From an uncultured Eubacteriales bacterium (lineage in GTDB: Bacteria; Bacillota; Clostridia; Christensenellales; Borkfalkiaceae), in NCBI GenBank assembly GCA_905210545.1, contig CAJLXC010000003.1, positions 1 to 38,120 on the forward strand: DNA of 38,120 bases, given 5' to 3'. Each line of letters starts with the position of its first letter. Positions within the stretch are counted from its first letter, which is position 1. Below are positions 14,080 through 22,426 of the stretch, piece after piece. A program made the translations under genes and the position numbers. The notes beneath the pieces are model-generated. The model was given only the letters and a program-made list of their open reading frames with translations. It ran no database searches and was not told where the DNA came from.

Positions 14080-14301
14080 TTAGGATTTGCTGCGCCAGGT
14101 TATTCTGCCCTTGGTCAGATCGTAAGGACTCATTTCCAGTTTTACGCTGTCGCCTTCTATAATTTTTATATAGTGTTGGCGGAGCTTGCCGGAAATATGA
14201 GCCGTAATAATATGCCCGTTGGACAGTTCCACCTTGAACATTGCGTTCGGCAACGCTTCGCGGACTACGCCTTCGGTTTCGATTACGTCGTCTTTTGACA
14301 C
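14080..14301 (-). CDS. infA: Translation initiation factor IF-1
   Basis: 73 aa, an OB-fold protein starting MSKDDVIETEGVVREALPNA with the conserved GHIITAHISGKLRQHYIKI core and GRITWR near the end. It binds the 30S A site during initiation. It lies between the KOW-domain gene (12-bp gap) and rpmJ, the usual order in Clostridia and Bacilli. Confidence 0.97.
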   Translation of the reverse strand: MSKDDVIETEGVVREALPNAMFKVELSNGHIITAHISGKLRQHYIKIIEGDSVKLEMSPYDLTKGRITWRSKS

Positions 14302-14313
14302 AAACTTTTCCTC

Positions 14314-14598
14314 CTATATTTTTTGACTTGAACGAGCTATCGCCGTTTTAACCTTGCGGTCGGACACGGGTTCGCCGTTATATATTCTTTCGGCAAGTTC
14401 GGTACAAACCGCCGACTGAATCTTTTTTAAGTGCTTTGCGTTTTTCTTTTTCGGTCGCGCGGTTTTACGGATTCTTCCGTCCGTTATCAGCGCGATTCCG
14501 TTTTCCGGATCGAAGTCGGTTATAATAAAAAATTTGTTTTTGTCGCGACCTTTAAGGCTTATCGCCACATCCCCGCGGGAAAATTTTTCTTTTTTCAC
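14314..14598 (-). CDS. KOW-domain RNA-binding protein, L14e-like
   Basis: 94 aa. The N-terminal KOW-type segment (RGDVAISLKGRDKNKFFIITDF, about 8-29, with a core of 20) is followed by a basic linker RKTARPKKKNAKHLKKI. Genes like this between map and infA are common in Clostridia and are annotated as L14e/L6e/L27e-related RNA-binding proteins; their role is not established, though the context suggests the ribosome or translation initiation. The start codon overlaps the map stop by 4 bp (ATGA), so translation is coupled. Confidence 0.8.
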   Translation of the reverse strand: MKKEKFSRGDVAISLKGRDKNKFFIITDFDPENGIALITDGRIRKTARPKKKNAKHLKKIQSAVCTELAERIYNGEPVSDRKVKTAIARSSQKI

Positions 14599-15341
14599 AG
14601 CGTAAGAATCTCCGCTCCGTCATCGGTTATCACTACGGTGTTTTCGTAATGAGCGGACGGTTTGCCGTCCGCGGTAACCACGCCCCAGCCGTCGTTTAAG
14701 AATTTAACCTGCCACGTACCCATGTTTATCATAGGTTCTATGGCGATGCACATTCCGCTTCTGAGCCTGATGCCCGTACCCTTTCTCCCGTAATTCGGAA
14801 CGGAAGGGTCTTCGTGCATTTCGGTTCCGATACCGTGACCGACCAAAGCTCTTACCACGCCGTAGCCGTTCGCTTCCGCGTGACTCTGAACGTAATAGCC
14901 TATATCTCCGAGCGGCATGCCCGGTCTTAAATGTTCGAAAGCCTTAAAAAAACATTCGCGCGTAACTTCTACGAGTTTTTTCTTTTCGGGAGCGACCTCT
15001 CCGACGAGAAAGGTTCTCGCCGCGTCGCCGTGATAACCGTTGAATTTAACTCCGACGTCCACGGAAACAATTTGACCTTCTTTGACGTAAACTTCGTCCG
15101 ACGGTATTCCGTGAACGACTTTTTCGTCAATGGAAATACAGGTAGAAGCGGGATAACCTTCGTAATTAAGGAAAGAAGGTTCTCCCCCAACGGACTTGAT
15201 ATAATCATAAGCGATTTTATCGAGTTCCGCGGTAGTCATTCCCGCGCGAATGCTCTTTCCGAGCAATTCGAGGACGTTTCCCGTGAGTTTGCCGCTCACG
15301 CGCATTCGTTCGATTTCCGATTCGGTTTTTATCGTTATCAT
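14595..15341 (-). CDS. map: Methionine aminopeptidase, type I
   Basis: 248 aa, the usual type Ia length. It removes the initiator Met from nascent proteins. The dinuclear metal ligands are visible in VSVDVGVKFNGYHGDAART (two Asp), VGHGIGTEMHEDP (His and the following catalytic region), CIAIEPM (Glu) and YENTVVIT (Glu). The start codon overlaps the adk stop by 4 bp, and the end overlaps the KOW gene by 4 bp, so adk-map-KOW form a tightly coupled set. Confidence 0.97.
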   Translation of the reverse strand: MITIKTESEIERMRVSGKLTGNVLELLGKSIRAGMTTAELDKIAYDYIKSVGGEPSFLNYEGYPASTCISIDEKVVHGIPSDEVYVKEGQIVSVDVGVKFNGYHGDAARTFLVGEVAPEKKKLVEVTRECFFKAFEHLRPGMPLGDIGYYVQSHAEANGYGVVRALVGHGIGTEMHEDPSVPNYGRKGTGIRLRSGMCIAIEPMINMGTWQVKFLNDGWGVVTADGKPSAHYENTVVITDDGAEILTL

Positions 15342-15961
15342 TTTTTTAAAACCTTCGTCACTTCGATAAAGACTTCTTCGCCCGTTCCTTCGCCGCAGAC
15401 GGTTACAAGCTTATTCTGCTTTTTATAGTAATCGATAAGCGGTTTTGTCTGAACGTTATAAACCGAAAGCCTTTCTTTGACGGCATCGTGGTTGTCGTCC
15501 TCTCTGACGTAAAGCGTTCCGCCGCATTTGGCGCATTTGGTTTCGTTGCCGATGCGATCGGTGTGATACGAAGCCTTACAATCGGGGCAAACACGTCTGC
15601 CCGTGATACGGTGGACAATCGTTTTTTCGGAAACGTCGAGATTTATTACCACGTCCGGAGCGCTGAATTTATCCAGCTCCTCCGCCTGAAAAATATTTCT
15701 CGGAAAACCGTCTAAAATATAATCGTTTGCGCAGTCGGGTAAGGAAAGTCTGTTCTTAACTATTTCGACGGTGATCTTGTCGGGGCAAAAGTCGCCCCGA
15801 TCGATGATTGCTTCGATTTTCTGTCCCAAAGGAGTTTTTCTTTTGATGTTGTCTCTGAAAATATCTCCGGTGGAAACGTGCGGATAGCCGAATTTTTGAA
15901 CCAGCAAATCCGCCTGCGTTCCTTTTCCGCTTCCCGGCGCGCCGAGAAGTACGATTTTCAT
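15338..15961 (-). CDS. adk: Adenylate kinase (zinc LID form)
   Basis: 207 aa, slightly short of the usual 214-217. P-loop GAPGSGKGTQ at 7-16; LID domain with Cys125, Cys128, Cys143 and Cys146, the zinc form typical of Gram-positive bacteria; DGFPRN at 84-89 binds AMP. It interconverts ATP, AMP and ADP in the cytosol. It lies 1 bp after secY and overlaps map. Confidence 0.97.
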   Translation of the reverse strand: MKIVLLGAPGSGKGTQADLLVQKFGYPHVSTGDIFRDNIKRKTPLGQKIEAIIDRGDFCPDKITVEIVKNRLSLPDCANDYILDGFPRNIFQAEELDKFSAPDVVINLDVSEKTIVHRITGRRVCPDCKASYHTDRIGNETKCAKCGGTLYVREDDNHDAVKERLSVYNVQTKPLIDYYKKQNKLVTVCGEGTGEEVFIEVTKVLKK

Positions 15962-15962
15962 T

Positions 15963-17252
15963 TTATTTTAAGAATCCTTTATAATTCTTCATCATTATCT
16001 GCGACTGCAAAGCCTGATCGAATTCAAGCGCGACGGAAACCATAATGAGAAGTCCCGTTGCGGAGAAAACGTTTACAAGACTGTTGTCTATCGCCTTGAA
16101 TATAAGCGACGGAACAAGCGCGACTATCGCAAGGAATATCGCTCCGAAAAGCGTTATTCTGTTGGATACTCTGCGGAGATAGTCCGCAGTAGGCTTGCCC
16201 GGGCGGGTGCCGGGGATAAATCCGCCGTTACCCTGAATACTCTTGCTTATGTCGTCCGGATTGAATTGTATCTGATTGTAGAAATACGCAAAGAACAATA
16301 TCAATAAGCACAACACAACCATATAGAGCCAGGAACCCGTACCCATGTGCTGTCCCCACCAGGTATTCGCGGTTTTTACGCCGACGAGATTCATTATCAG
16401 ATCGGGGAAGCTCAGAATCGCGAAAGCGAAGATGAGCGGCATAACGCCCGAAGAGTTGACCTTGATGGGAATGTGTGTGGACTGACCGCCGTACATTTTT
16501 CTGCCCTTAACCTGTTTGGCGTATTGAACGGGGATTTTACGTTCCGCGCATTCAACCGTTACTATCGCGGCGAAGATCACTATTGCCGCAACGACGAACG
16601 CTACGAGCGACCAAGCCGCATTCGCCGCCTGATCGGGGACGAAAAGGTTTTTGATAAGAGCAAGTATAGCGGAACCTGCCGAAGAAAGAATACCTGCGAA
16701 GATGAGCATCGATATTCCGTTAGATACGCCGTAATCGGTGATTCTTTCGCCTATCCACATAGTGAGCGACGCGCCCGCGGTATATACGATAACAAGGAAA
16801 GCGTAACTCATAAAGTTTGCAAATCCTTTGTTTCCGAAAATCTGATCCGCGTGAACGTAGCTTTTGAACGCTACGAGTATACCGATTGCTTGAGCGATTG
16901 CGAGAACGAGAGTCAATATTCTGGTGTAAGTATTGATTTTACGTCTGCCTTCTTCGCCTTGTTTAGAAAGTCTTTCAAGAGCGGGAATACCCACCGTTAA
17001 AAGTTGAATGATAATGGACGCGTTGATATACGGGCCGATACCCATTGCAAAGAACGTGCCGTATTGCAACGCTCCGCCGGATACCGCGCTCATCAACTGC
17101 AAGAACGTGTATTCGCTCATTCCCTCGAAAAGCGATACGCCCGGAACGGGAATATAACAACCGATTCTGTATACGAACAGAAGCGCGAGAGTTATGAGGA
17201 TTTTTCTTCTTACATCTTTGATTTTAAACGCATTTACTATCGTCTGCCACAT
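15963..17252 (-). CDS. secY: Protein translocase subunit SecY
   Basis: 429 aa with ten membrane segments, the central channel of the Sec translocon with SecE and SecG. Typical motifs: the plug/TM2 region LLTVGIPALERLSKQGEEGRR, the TM7 region HIPIKVNSSGVMPLIFA, and GFIPGTRPGKPTADYL before TM8. It is the last gene of the spc block before adk; rplO ends 25 bp before it. The RBS is AAGGAGG. Confidence 0.97.
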   Translation of the reverse strand: MWQTIVNAFKIKDVRRKILITLALLFVYRIGCYIPVPGVSLFEGMSEYTFLQLMSAVSGGALQYGTFFAMGIGPYINASIIIQLLTVGIPALERLSKQGEEGRRKINTYTRILTLVLAIAQAIGILVAFKSYVHADQIFGNKGFANFMSYAFLVIVYTAGASLTMWIGERITDYGVSNGISMLIFAGILSSAGSAILALIKNLFVPDQAANAAWSLVAFVVAAIVIFAAIVTVECAERKIPVQYAKQVKGRKMYGGQSTHIPIKVNSSGVMPLIFAFAILSFPDLIMNLVGVKTANTWWGQHMGTGSWLYMVVLCLLILFFAYFYNQIQFNPDDISKSIQGNGGFIPGTRPGKPTADYLRRVSNRITLFGAIFLAIVALVPSLIFKAIDNSLVNVFSATGLLIMVSVALEFDQALQSQIMMKNYKGFLK

Positions 17253-17277
17253 TTTAACCTCCTTATATCAGGGGTGT

Positions 17278-17724
17278 TCACAGCTGTTCTGCTTTGCCGC
17301 CGGCTTTTTCGATTGCTTCTTTAGCGGAAGCAGAAAAAGAATCGGCTTTGACGGTAATAGCTTTGGAAAGCGTTCCGTTTCCTAAAACTTTGAGCCCCAC
17401 ACTGCCTTTAACGATCTTGATAAGACCTTTATCGTTAAGCGCAACCGCATCTACGACCGCGCCGTTTTCGAAACCTTCCAGAACGGAAAGATTTACGATA
17501 CTGTAAACTTTTCTGAAGTGGTTATTGAAGCCGCGTTTCGGGATACGACGGATAAGGGGCATCTGACCGCCTTCGAATCCGGGACGAACGCCGCCGCCGC
17601 TTCTTGCCCATTGACCTTTATGTCCCTTGCCGCTGGTTTTGCCGAGACCGGAGCCGATACCTCTGCCCAGTCTTTTTGCCGGCGTTACCGCGCCTTCTGC
17701 GGGACTTAAATTTCCTAATCTCAT
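17278..17724 (-). CDS. rplO: 50S ribosomal protein L15
   Basis: 148 aa, the usual size. The Gly/Arg-rich N-terminus (LGRGIGSGLGKTSGKGHKGQ, then ARSGGGVRPGFEGGQMPL) threads into 23S rRNA; the C-terminal globular domain ends in the typical AIEKAGGKAE. It helps late 50S assembly. It follows rpmD by 12 bp. Confidence 0.97.
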   Translation of the reverse strand: MRLGNLSPAEGAVTPAKRLGRGIGSGLGKTSGKGHKGQWARSGGGVRPGFEGGQMPLIRRIPKRGFNNHFRKVYSIVNLSVLEGFENGAVVDAVALNDKGLIKIVKGSVGLKVLGNGTLSKAITVKADSFSASAKEAIEKAGGKAEQL

Positions 17725-17736
17725 TTTATTGCTCCT

Positions 17737-17940
17737 TTACTTTACGTTTTCGACTTTGAGAAGGTAGCTTACCTTGTCAATCATACCGAGTATGCAGGGA
17801 TTTGCATTGTGAATCTTAAAAGAGTTAAGCTTTTTAAGACCTAACGCTTCTACGACTTTCTTATGTGCCGGAAGCGCGGAAATCGTGCTTTTCACGAGCG
17901 TTACTTTGATTTTTTCGTTTGCGGTTTTTTTGGTAGCCAT
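17737..17940 (-). CDS. rpmD: 50S ribosomal protein L30
   Basis: 67 aa, a little longer than the usual 58-60 because of about nine extra Lys/Thr-rich residues at the N-terminus (MATKKTANE). The core IKVTLVKSTISALPAHKKVVEALGLKKL is clear (only the middle is conserved strongly). It follows rpsE by 14 bp. Confidence 0.95.
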   Translation of the reverse strand: MATKKTANEKIKVTLVKSTISALPAHKKVVEALGLKKLNSFKIHNANPCILGMIDKVSYLLKVENVK

Positions 17941-17954
17941 AAATCGAATCCTCC

Positions 17955-18476
17955 TTAACCGTTGATTTCGTCGGCGGATTTACCGCGGATAGCGGCAATC
18001 TGCTCTGCGGTCCTCAAAGATTTCAAACCTTCGATAGCAGCTTTAACGCAGTTGATCGGGTTATTCGTTCCGTGAGATTTGGTTCTGATGTTGGTGATTC
18101 CGACAGCTTCCATAACCGAACGAACGGGACCGCCCGCGATAACGCCGGTACCTTCTTCGGCGGGCATCATAAGAACCGCGCCTCTGCCGAATTTACCCAG
18201 CACTTCGTGGGGAATGCTCGTTCCGAGAAGCGAAACGGGCGTCATATTCTTTTTAGCTCTTGCGGTAGCTTTATCGATAGCTTCGGGTACTTCCGTGGAT
18301 TTACCCATAGCGCAACCGATTTTGCCCGCGCCGTCGCCTACCACGACGAACGCCGCGAATCTCATATTTCTGCCGCCTTTAACAACCTTGGTAACGCGGT
18401 TAATAGCGATGGTTTTTTTAATTAAGCCGTCGTTTTCTTCCGCCCTTCTGGGCGCTCTGTTATTATCTCTTGCCAT
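17955..18476 (-). CDS. rpsE: 30S ribosomal protein S5
   Basis: 173 aa. The double-stranded-RNA-like N-terminal domain contains VTKVVKGGRNMRFAAFVVVG, the C-terminal domain PAEEGTGVIAGGPVRSVME. S5 lies at the mRNA entry channel and affects decoding accuracy. The short N-terminal stretch is Arg/Asn-rich. It follows rplR by 21 bp. Confidence 0.97.
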   Translation of the reverse strand: MARDNNRAPRRAEENDGLIKKTIAINRVTKVVKGGRNMRFAAFVVVGDGAGKIGCAMGKSTEVPEAIDKATARAKKNMTPVSLLGTSIPHEVLGKFGRGAVLMMPAEEGTGVIAGGPVRSVMEAVGITNIRTKSHGTNNPINCVKAAIEGLKSLRTAEQIAAIRGKSADEING

Positions 18477-18497
18477 AATAGATTTCTCCTTGATTTA

Positions 18498-18866
18498 TTA
18501 GAATTGAAGGCCGCCCTTTCTCGCGCCGTCGGCAAGAGCCGCAACTCTGCCGGTATAAAGATATCCGCCTCTGTCGAATACGACGGCGTTGATATTCTTT
18601 GCCAAAGCCTTCTTAGCGACAAGCTCGCCCACCGCGAACGCCTGCGCCTTCTTGTCCTTGCCCGCCAAAGAACCTTTGATTTCTTTATCGAGCGTAGACG
18701 CCGTAACCAAGGTGTTTCCCTTAACGTCGTCTATTATCTGAACGTAGATATGCGTAAGACTTCTGTAAACGGAGAGTCTGGGGGTTTCGGCTGTGCCTTT
18801 AACCTTTGCTCTGACTCTCTTATGTCTTTTAAGTCTGTCCTGATTTTTGTTGATTTTGCTGATCAT
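18498..18866 (-). CDS. rplR: 50S ribosomal protein L18
   Basis: 122 aa, usual length. It starts with the basic RLKRHKRVRAKVKGTAETPR and ends FDRGGYLYTGRVAALADGAR. It binds 5S rRNA together with L5 and L25. An 87-bp gap to rplF upstream holds two small stem-loops, the longest gap inside this part of the cluster. Confidence 0.97.
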   Translation of the reverse strand: MISKINKNQDRLKRHKRVRAKVKGTAETPRLSVYRSLTHIYVQIIDDVKGNTLVTASTLDKEIKGSLAGKDKKAQAFAVGELVAKKALAKNINAVVFDRGGYLYTGRVAALADGARKGGLQF

Positions 18867-18893
18867 TATCGATTTCTCCTATAAATACTTTTC

Positions 18894-18934
18894 GCGGGAA
18901 GCCCGCACTCGGCAGGAGAGCCGTTAATCTCTCC
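18894..18934 (-). other. Two stem-loops in the rplF-rplR gap
   Basis: GGAGAG-8 nt-CTCTCC (18915-18934) and GCGGG-CTT-CCCGC (18894-18906), in that order on the minus-strand transcript. No T-run follows. Possibly a processing or stability element. Confidence 0.4.
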
Positions 18935-18953
18935 CACTAAAAGTCATTTAATC

Positions 18954-19493
18954 TTAGCCTTTAGAGCCTGCGGCTTTACCGACCTTTCTTTCGATGACTT
19001 CGTCGCTGTAACGGATACCGTAACCGTGATAAGGTTCGGGTTCTCTGATTCCTCTTATTTTCGCGGAAAACTGACCGACCTGACATTTATCGATGCCGCT
19101 GACCACGATTTCGTTCTGAGAGGGGCATTCGAGAGAGATACCGGCTTCCTCAGCAACTTCTATGGGATGAGAGAATCCTACGTTAAGCACGAGCTTGTTG
19201 CCCTGTTTTGCAACCTTCCAACCGACGCCGTTTACTATAAGGCTTTTTTTATAACCTTCCGTAACGCCTTTTACCATATTAGCGGTAAGCGCGCGGTATA
19301 AACCGTGTTTCGCGTTTCCTTCTTCGCTCTCCTTGGTGAAGGTAACGACGTTGCCTTCTACGTGCGGAGTGATTATGGGATCGTATTCCTGAACGAGAGA
19401 ACCTTTCGGTCCTTTAACGTTGATTTTGTTGTCCTTTATTTCGACGGTAACTCCGGCGGGTAAAATAATGTGTTCGTTTCCGATTCTTGACAT
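18954..19493 (-). CDS. rplF: 50S ribosomal protein L6
   Basis: 179 aa, two tandem L6 domains. Typical start SRIGNEHIILPAGVTVEIKD, and C-terminal signature EPEPYHGYGIRYSDEVIERK. It sits near the sarcin-ricin loop and the factor-binding site. It follows rpsH by 18 bp. Confidence 0.97.
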   Translation of the reverse strand: MSRIGNEHIILPAGVTVEIKDNKINVKGPKGSLVQEYDPIITPHVEGNVVTFTKESEEGNAKHGLYRALTANMVKGVTEGYKKSLIVNGVGWKVAKQGNKLVLNVGFSHPIEVAEEAGISLECPSQNEIVVSGIDKCQVGQFSAKIRGIREPEPYHGYGIRYSDEVIERKVGKAAGSKG

Positions 19494-19511
19494 AACTTTA
19501 TACCTCCCTGA

Positions 19512-19898
19512 TTACCAAACGTAAGCGAGAACTTCGCCGCCCTGATGGGCTTTCTTTGCGTCCTTACCCGTCATAATACCTTTAGAGGTGGATAAGATCG
19601 CGATTCCGAGACCTCCGAGAACCTGAGGAATCTCGTCTGCTCCGACGTAAACGCGGAGACCGGGTTTGCTGACTCTTTTAAGACCGGTGATAACTTTGTT
19701 TGCGCCGTCGTATTTAAGAGTGATTTTAATAGTACCCTGAACGCCTTCTAAAACTTCAACACCGTTTACGTAACCTTCGTTCAAAAGGATTTCGGCGATA
19801 GCCTTTTTAGTGTTGGAAGCCGGGATTTCAACCGTATCGTGCTTCGCAGAAAGAGCGTTTCTGATACGCGTAAGCATATCTGCAATAACGTCTGTCAT
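19512..19898 (-). CDS. rpsH: 30S ribosomal protein S8
   Basis: 128 aa (about 132 is usual). It starts MTDVIADMLTRIRNALSAKH and has the C-terminal GLGIAILSTSKGIMTGKDAKK segment that binds 16S rRNA helix 21. In E. coli S8 represses the spc operon by binding its mRNA; I did not find that target here. It follows rpsN by 17 bp. Confidence 0.97.
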   Translation of the reverse strand: MTDVIADMLTRIRNALSAKHDTVEIPASNTKKAIAEILLNEGYVNGVEVLEGVQGTIKITLKYDGANKVITGLKRVSKPGLRVYVGADEIPQVLGGLGIAILSTSKGIMTGKDAKKAHQGGEVLAYVW

Positions 19899-19915
19899 AA
19901 TTCTGTCCTCCTTCC

Positions 19916-20101
19916 TTACCAGCTTGCCTTTTTGATTCCGGGAATCTCGCCTTTATACGCCAGATTTCTGAAGCATATACGGCAAACACCGTACTTACGG
20001 ATTACCGCGTGAGGACGTCCGCAAATGGAGCATCTCGTGTAGGCGCGGGTAGAAAATTTAGCAGGTCTTTGCTGCTTATTTATCATTGATTTTTTAGCCA
20101 T
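19916..20101 (-). CDS. rpsN: 30S ribosomal protein S14, type Z
   Basis: 61 aa, the short zinc-containing form. Cys24, Cys27, Cys40 and Cys43 make two CxxC pairs (CSICGRPHAVIRKYGVCRIC). The long non-zinc form would be about 100 aa. It binds the 30S head. It lies between rplE and rpsH with gaps of 16-17 bp. Confidence 0.97.
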   Translation of the reverse strand: MAKKSMINKQQRPAKFSTRAYTRCSICGRPHAVIRKYGVCRICFRNLAYKGEIPGIKKASW

Positions 20102-20117
20102 TTTGTAACTCCTTTAA

Positions 20118-20711
20118 TTACTTATTAGCAAAAGGCATTCCGAGCAAAGCGAGCAGTTCTTTAGCTTCTTCGTCGGTAAGCGCGGTCGTGGTAACGCAGA
20201 TATCGAAGCCCCTGATTTTTTCAACCTGATCATAGGTGATTTCGGGGAAGATAAGCTGTTCTTTAACGCCCATCGCGTAATTTCCTCTGCCGTCGAAAGA
20301 CTTCGTGGACACGCCGCGGAAGTCTCTCACTCTCGGAAGAGCTACGGACACAAGTTTGTCGAAGAACTCGTACATTCTCGTTCCGCGAAGAGTGACCTTC
20401 ATTCCTACACCCTGACCTTCTCTGATTTTGAAGTTAGCGACGGACTTTTTAGCCTTTATCATAATGGGCTTCTGTCCGGAAATCTGTCTTAATTCTTCTG
20501 CGGCGAGCTGTACGCTCTTGCTGTTATCCATAACGTCGCCGAGACCGGAGTTAATCGTTATTTTAACGAGCTTAGGTACTTGGTTTACGTTTTTGTAATT
20601 AAACTTTTTCATCATCGCGGGGACGACCGTCTGATCGTACAACGCTTTGACTCTGTTCGGAGTTTTAACGCTTGCGGCGGTTTTCGCAGCCGCTTTTTTA
20701 GTTTCAGCCAT
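20118..20711 (-). CDS. rplE: 50S ribosomal protein L5
   Basis: 197 aa, about 18 longer than usual. The first 18-20 residues are a Lys/Ala/Thr-rich extension (MAETKKAAAKTAASVKTPNR); the conserved protein starts near RVKALYDQTVVPAMMKKFNY. GQKPIMIKAKKSVANFKIREG and RDFRGVSTKSFDGRGNYAMG are typical. It binds 5S rRNA and contacts P-site tRNA. The extension resembles the C-terminal tail of L24 encoded just upstream. Confidence 0.96.
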   Translation of the reverse strand: MAETKKAAAKTAASVKTPNRVKALYDQTVVPAMMKKFNYKNVNQVPKLVKITINSGLGDVMDNSKSVQLAAEELRQISGQKPIMIKAKKSVANFKIREGQGVGMKVTLRGTRMYEFFDKLVSVALPRVRDFRGVSTKSFDGRGNYAMGVKEQLIFPEITYDQVEKIRGFDICVTTTALTDEEAKELLALLGMPFANK

Positions 20712-20728
20712 TTAATTTTCCTCCGTCC

Positions 20729-21121
20729 TTACTTATTTTCCGCGGTGGTTTCCGCAGCCGCTTTTTTGGTTTTCTTTTTAGCGGTTTTCTTTACTTCTTT
20801 CGCTTCTTTGGTTGCGTCTAAAATCGCGCCGCACTTTTTGCAAACGCGGGCTTTCTTATCGCCTTCTACCTTATAAGCGACTCTCGTAGCCTTTCCGCAA
20901 GCGGGACAAACGACCATTACGTTAGAAGCGTCTATCGCGCCGGACTGGTTCTGAATGGAACTTACTTCCTGAGCGCTTCTTGCTTTCTTATGTTTTTTCT
21001 GAACGTTTATTCCGTCCACGACAACTCTGTTGTCTTTGGGCATAGCCACTAAAACTTTGGCGGTTTTGCCGGCGTCTTTTCCCGTCAAAACCAAAACCGT
21101 ATCGTTCTTTTTAACTTTCAT
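20729..21121 (-). CDS. rplX: 50S ribosomal protein L24 with basic tail
   Basis: 130 aa, about 25 longer than usual. The KOW domain lies at the N-terminus (VKKNDTVLVLTGKDAGKTAK), then a zinc ribbon with Cys72, Cys75, Cys94 and Cys97. From about residue 105 the protein is Lys/Ala/Glu-rich and looks disordered. L24 starts 50S assembly and lies at the tunnel exit. The 17-bp gap to rplE separates two low-complexity segments of similar composition. Confidence 0.96.
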   Translation of the reverse strand: MKVKKNDTVLVLTGKDAGKTAKVLVAMPKDNRVVVDGINVQKKHKKARSAQEVSSIQNQSGAIDASNVMVVCPACGKATRVAYKVEGDKKARVCKKCGAILDATKEAKEVKKTAKKKTKKAAAETTAENK

Positions 21122-21132
21122 ATTCGTTCTCC

Positions 21133-21501
21133 TTATAACACTTCGGGTGCGAGGGAGATAATACGCATATAGTCTTTATCTCTTAACTCTCTTGCTATCG
21201 GTCCAAAGATACGGGTTCCTCTCGGCTGTTTCTGCGCGTCGATGATAACCGCGGCATTCTCGTCGAAACGAACGTACGTGCCGTCGTTTCTTCTTACGCC
21301 GGAAGTACTTCTGACGATAACCGCTTTAACGACCTCGCCTTTTTTAACCTGTCCGCCGGGGATCGCCGTTTTTACGCTGGCAACGATAACGTCGCCGATG
21401 TTGCCCGTTCTTCTGAAAGAACCGCCGAGCACTTTAATACACATTAACTCTTTTGCGCCGGAGTTATCCGCCGCTTTTAATCTTGTAAACGGTTGTATCA
21501 C
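21133..21501 (-). CDS. rplN: 50S ribosomal protein L14
   Basis: 122 aa, the usual length. Starts MIQPFTRLKAADNSGAKELM and ends MRIISLAPEVL. It is at the subunit interface, next to L19 and the site bound by the silencing factor RsfS. It follows rpsQ by 11 bp. Confidence 0.98.
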   Translation of the reverse strand: MIQPFTRLKAADNSGAKELMCIKVLGGSFRRTGNIGDVIVASVKTAIPGGQVKKGEVVKAVIVRSTSGVRRNDGTYVRFDENAAVIIDAQKQPRGTRIFGPIARELRDKDYMRIISLAPEVL

Positions 21502-21512
21502 GTTGAGCCTCC

Positions 21513-21767
21513 TTATTTAGCCTTTTCGACGATTTCGGCGACTCTCCAGTTTTTGTCTTTGGAGAGCTTTCTCGTTTCCACGATAAGAACCTTATCGCCT
21601 ATTCCGCAAGCGTTAGCTTCGTCGTGAGCTTTGAACTTATGTGTCTTTTTAACAGTTTTCTTATAGAGGGGGTGTTTATATCTTTCTTCGATGGCAACGA
21701 CGACCGTTTTATCCATCTTGTCGGACACGACTACGCCCACTCTTTCTTTTCTTAAATTTCTTTCCAT
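21513..21767 (-). CDS. rpsQ: 30S ribosomal protein S17
   Basis: 84 aa, an OB-fold primary 16S rRNA binder. Starts MERNLRKERVGVVVSDKMDK, with HPLYKKTVKKTHKFKAHDE typical of the family. It follows rpmC by 10 bp. Confidence 0.98.
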   Translation of the reverse strand: MERNLRKERVGVVVSDKMDKTVVVAIEERYKHPLYKKTVKKTHKFKAHDEANACGIGDKVLIVETRKLSKDKNWRVAEIVEKAK

Positions 21768-21777
21768 AATAACACTC

Positions 21778-21978
21778 CTACGCCTTCGCCGCGATTTCTC
21801 TTTCTCTTAAGATAGTCATTATCTTAGCAATGTCTTTCTTGCAGGTTTTGAGCGACGCGGGATTTTCGAGTTGTCCTATCGCGTGGCGGAAACGAAGGTT
21901 AAACAGCTCTTCTTTGAGTTCTTTAAGCTTCGTATTCAATTCTTCGACCGTCATTTCGTGAAGTTCTTTCGTTTTCAT
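21778..21978 (-). CDS. rpmC: 50S ribosomal protein L29
   Basis: 66 aa, a two-helix protein at the tunnel exit where trigger factor docks with L23. Typical LKELKEELFNLRFRHAIGQL followed by a C-terminal MTILREREI. The ATG overlaps the rplP stop codon (TAATG), so translation is coupled. Confidence 0.98.
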   Translation of the reverse strand: MKTKELHEMTVEELNTKLKELKEELFNLRFRHAIGQLENPASLKTCKKDIAKIMTILREREIAAKA

Positions 21979-22424
21979 TAACCTTCACCGCCTTCTTCTT
22001 TAATTTCTTCGGCAACGGATTCGCGTTTGATAAACTTCGTTTTAACGGGAAGTTTGTGACCTGCGAGTCGCATTGCTTCTTTTGCCTGTTCTTCGGTAAT
22101 GCCGCTCATTTCGAAAAGCACTCTGCCGGGTTTAACTACGGCTACCCAGAACTCAACGGAACCTTTACCGCTACCCATACGGCTGTCGGCAGGTTTCTTG
22201 GTTACCGGTTTGTGGGGGAAGATGTCTATCCATACTTTACCGCCACGCTTGATGAATCTCGTCATAGCGACACGCGCCGCTTCTATTTGGTTTGATTTTA
22301 TCCAACCCGGCTCGGTAGCCATAAGAGCGTAATCGCCGTAAGCTATAACGTTGCCCTTATTGCATTTACCGGTCATTCTGCCGCGGTGAACTCTTCTTCT
22401 TTTTACTCTTTTAGGCATCAACAT
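21978..22424 (-). CDS. rplP: 50S ribosomal protein L16
   Basis: 148 aa; the family is usually 136-145. Core MPKRVKRRRVHRGRMTGKCN and FPHKPVTKKPADSRMGSGKG near the peptidyl transferase centre and A-site tRNA. The last 12 residues are an acidic tail (EEIKEEGGEG). Two ATGs are possible (MLMPKR); the first lies 12 bases after GGAGG and only 2 bp after the rpsC stop, and is preferred. Confidence 0.97.
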   Translation of the reverse strand: MLMPKRVKRRRVHRGRMTGKCNKGNVIAYGDYALMATEPGWIKSNQIEAARVAMTRFIKRGGKVWIDIFPHKPVTKKPADSRMGSGKGSVEFWVAVVKPGRVLFEMSGITEEQAKEAMRLAGHKLPVKTKFIKRESVAEEIKEEGGEG

Positions 22425-22426
22425 AA

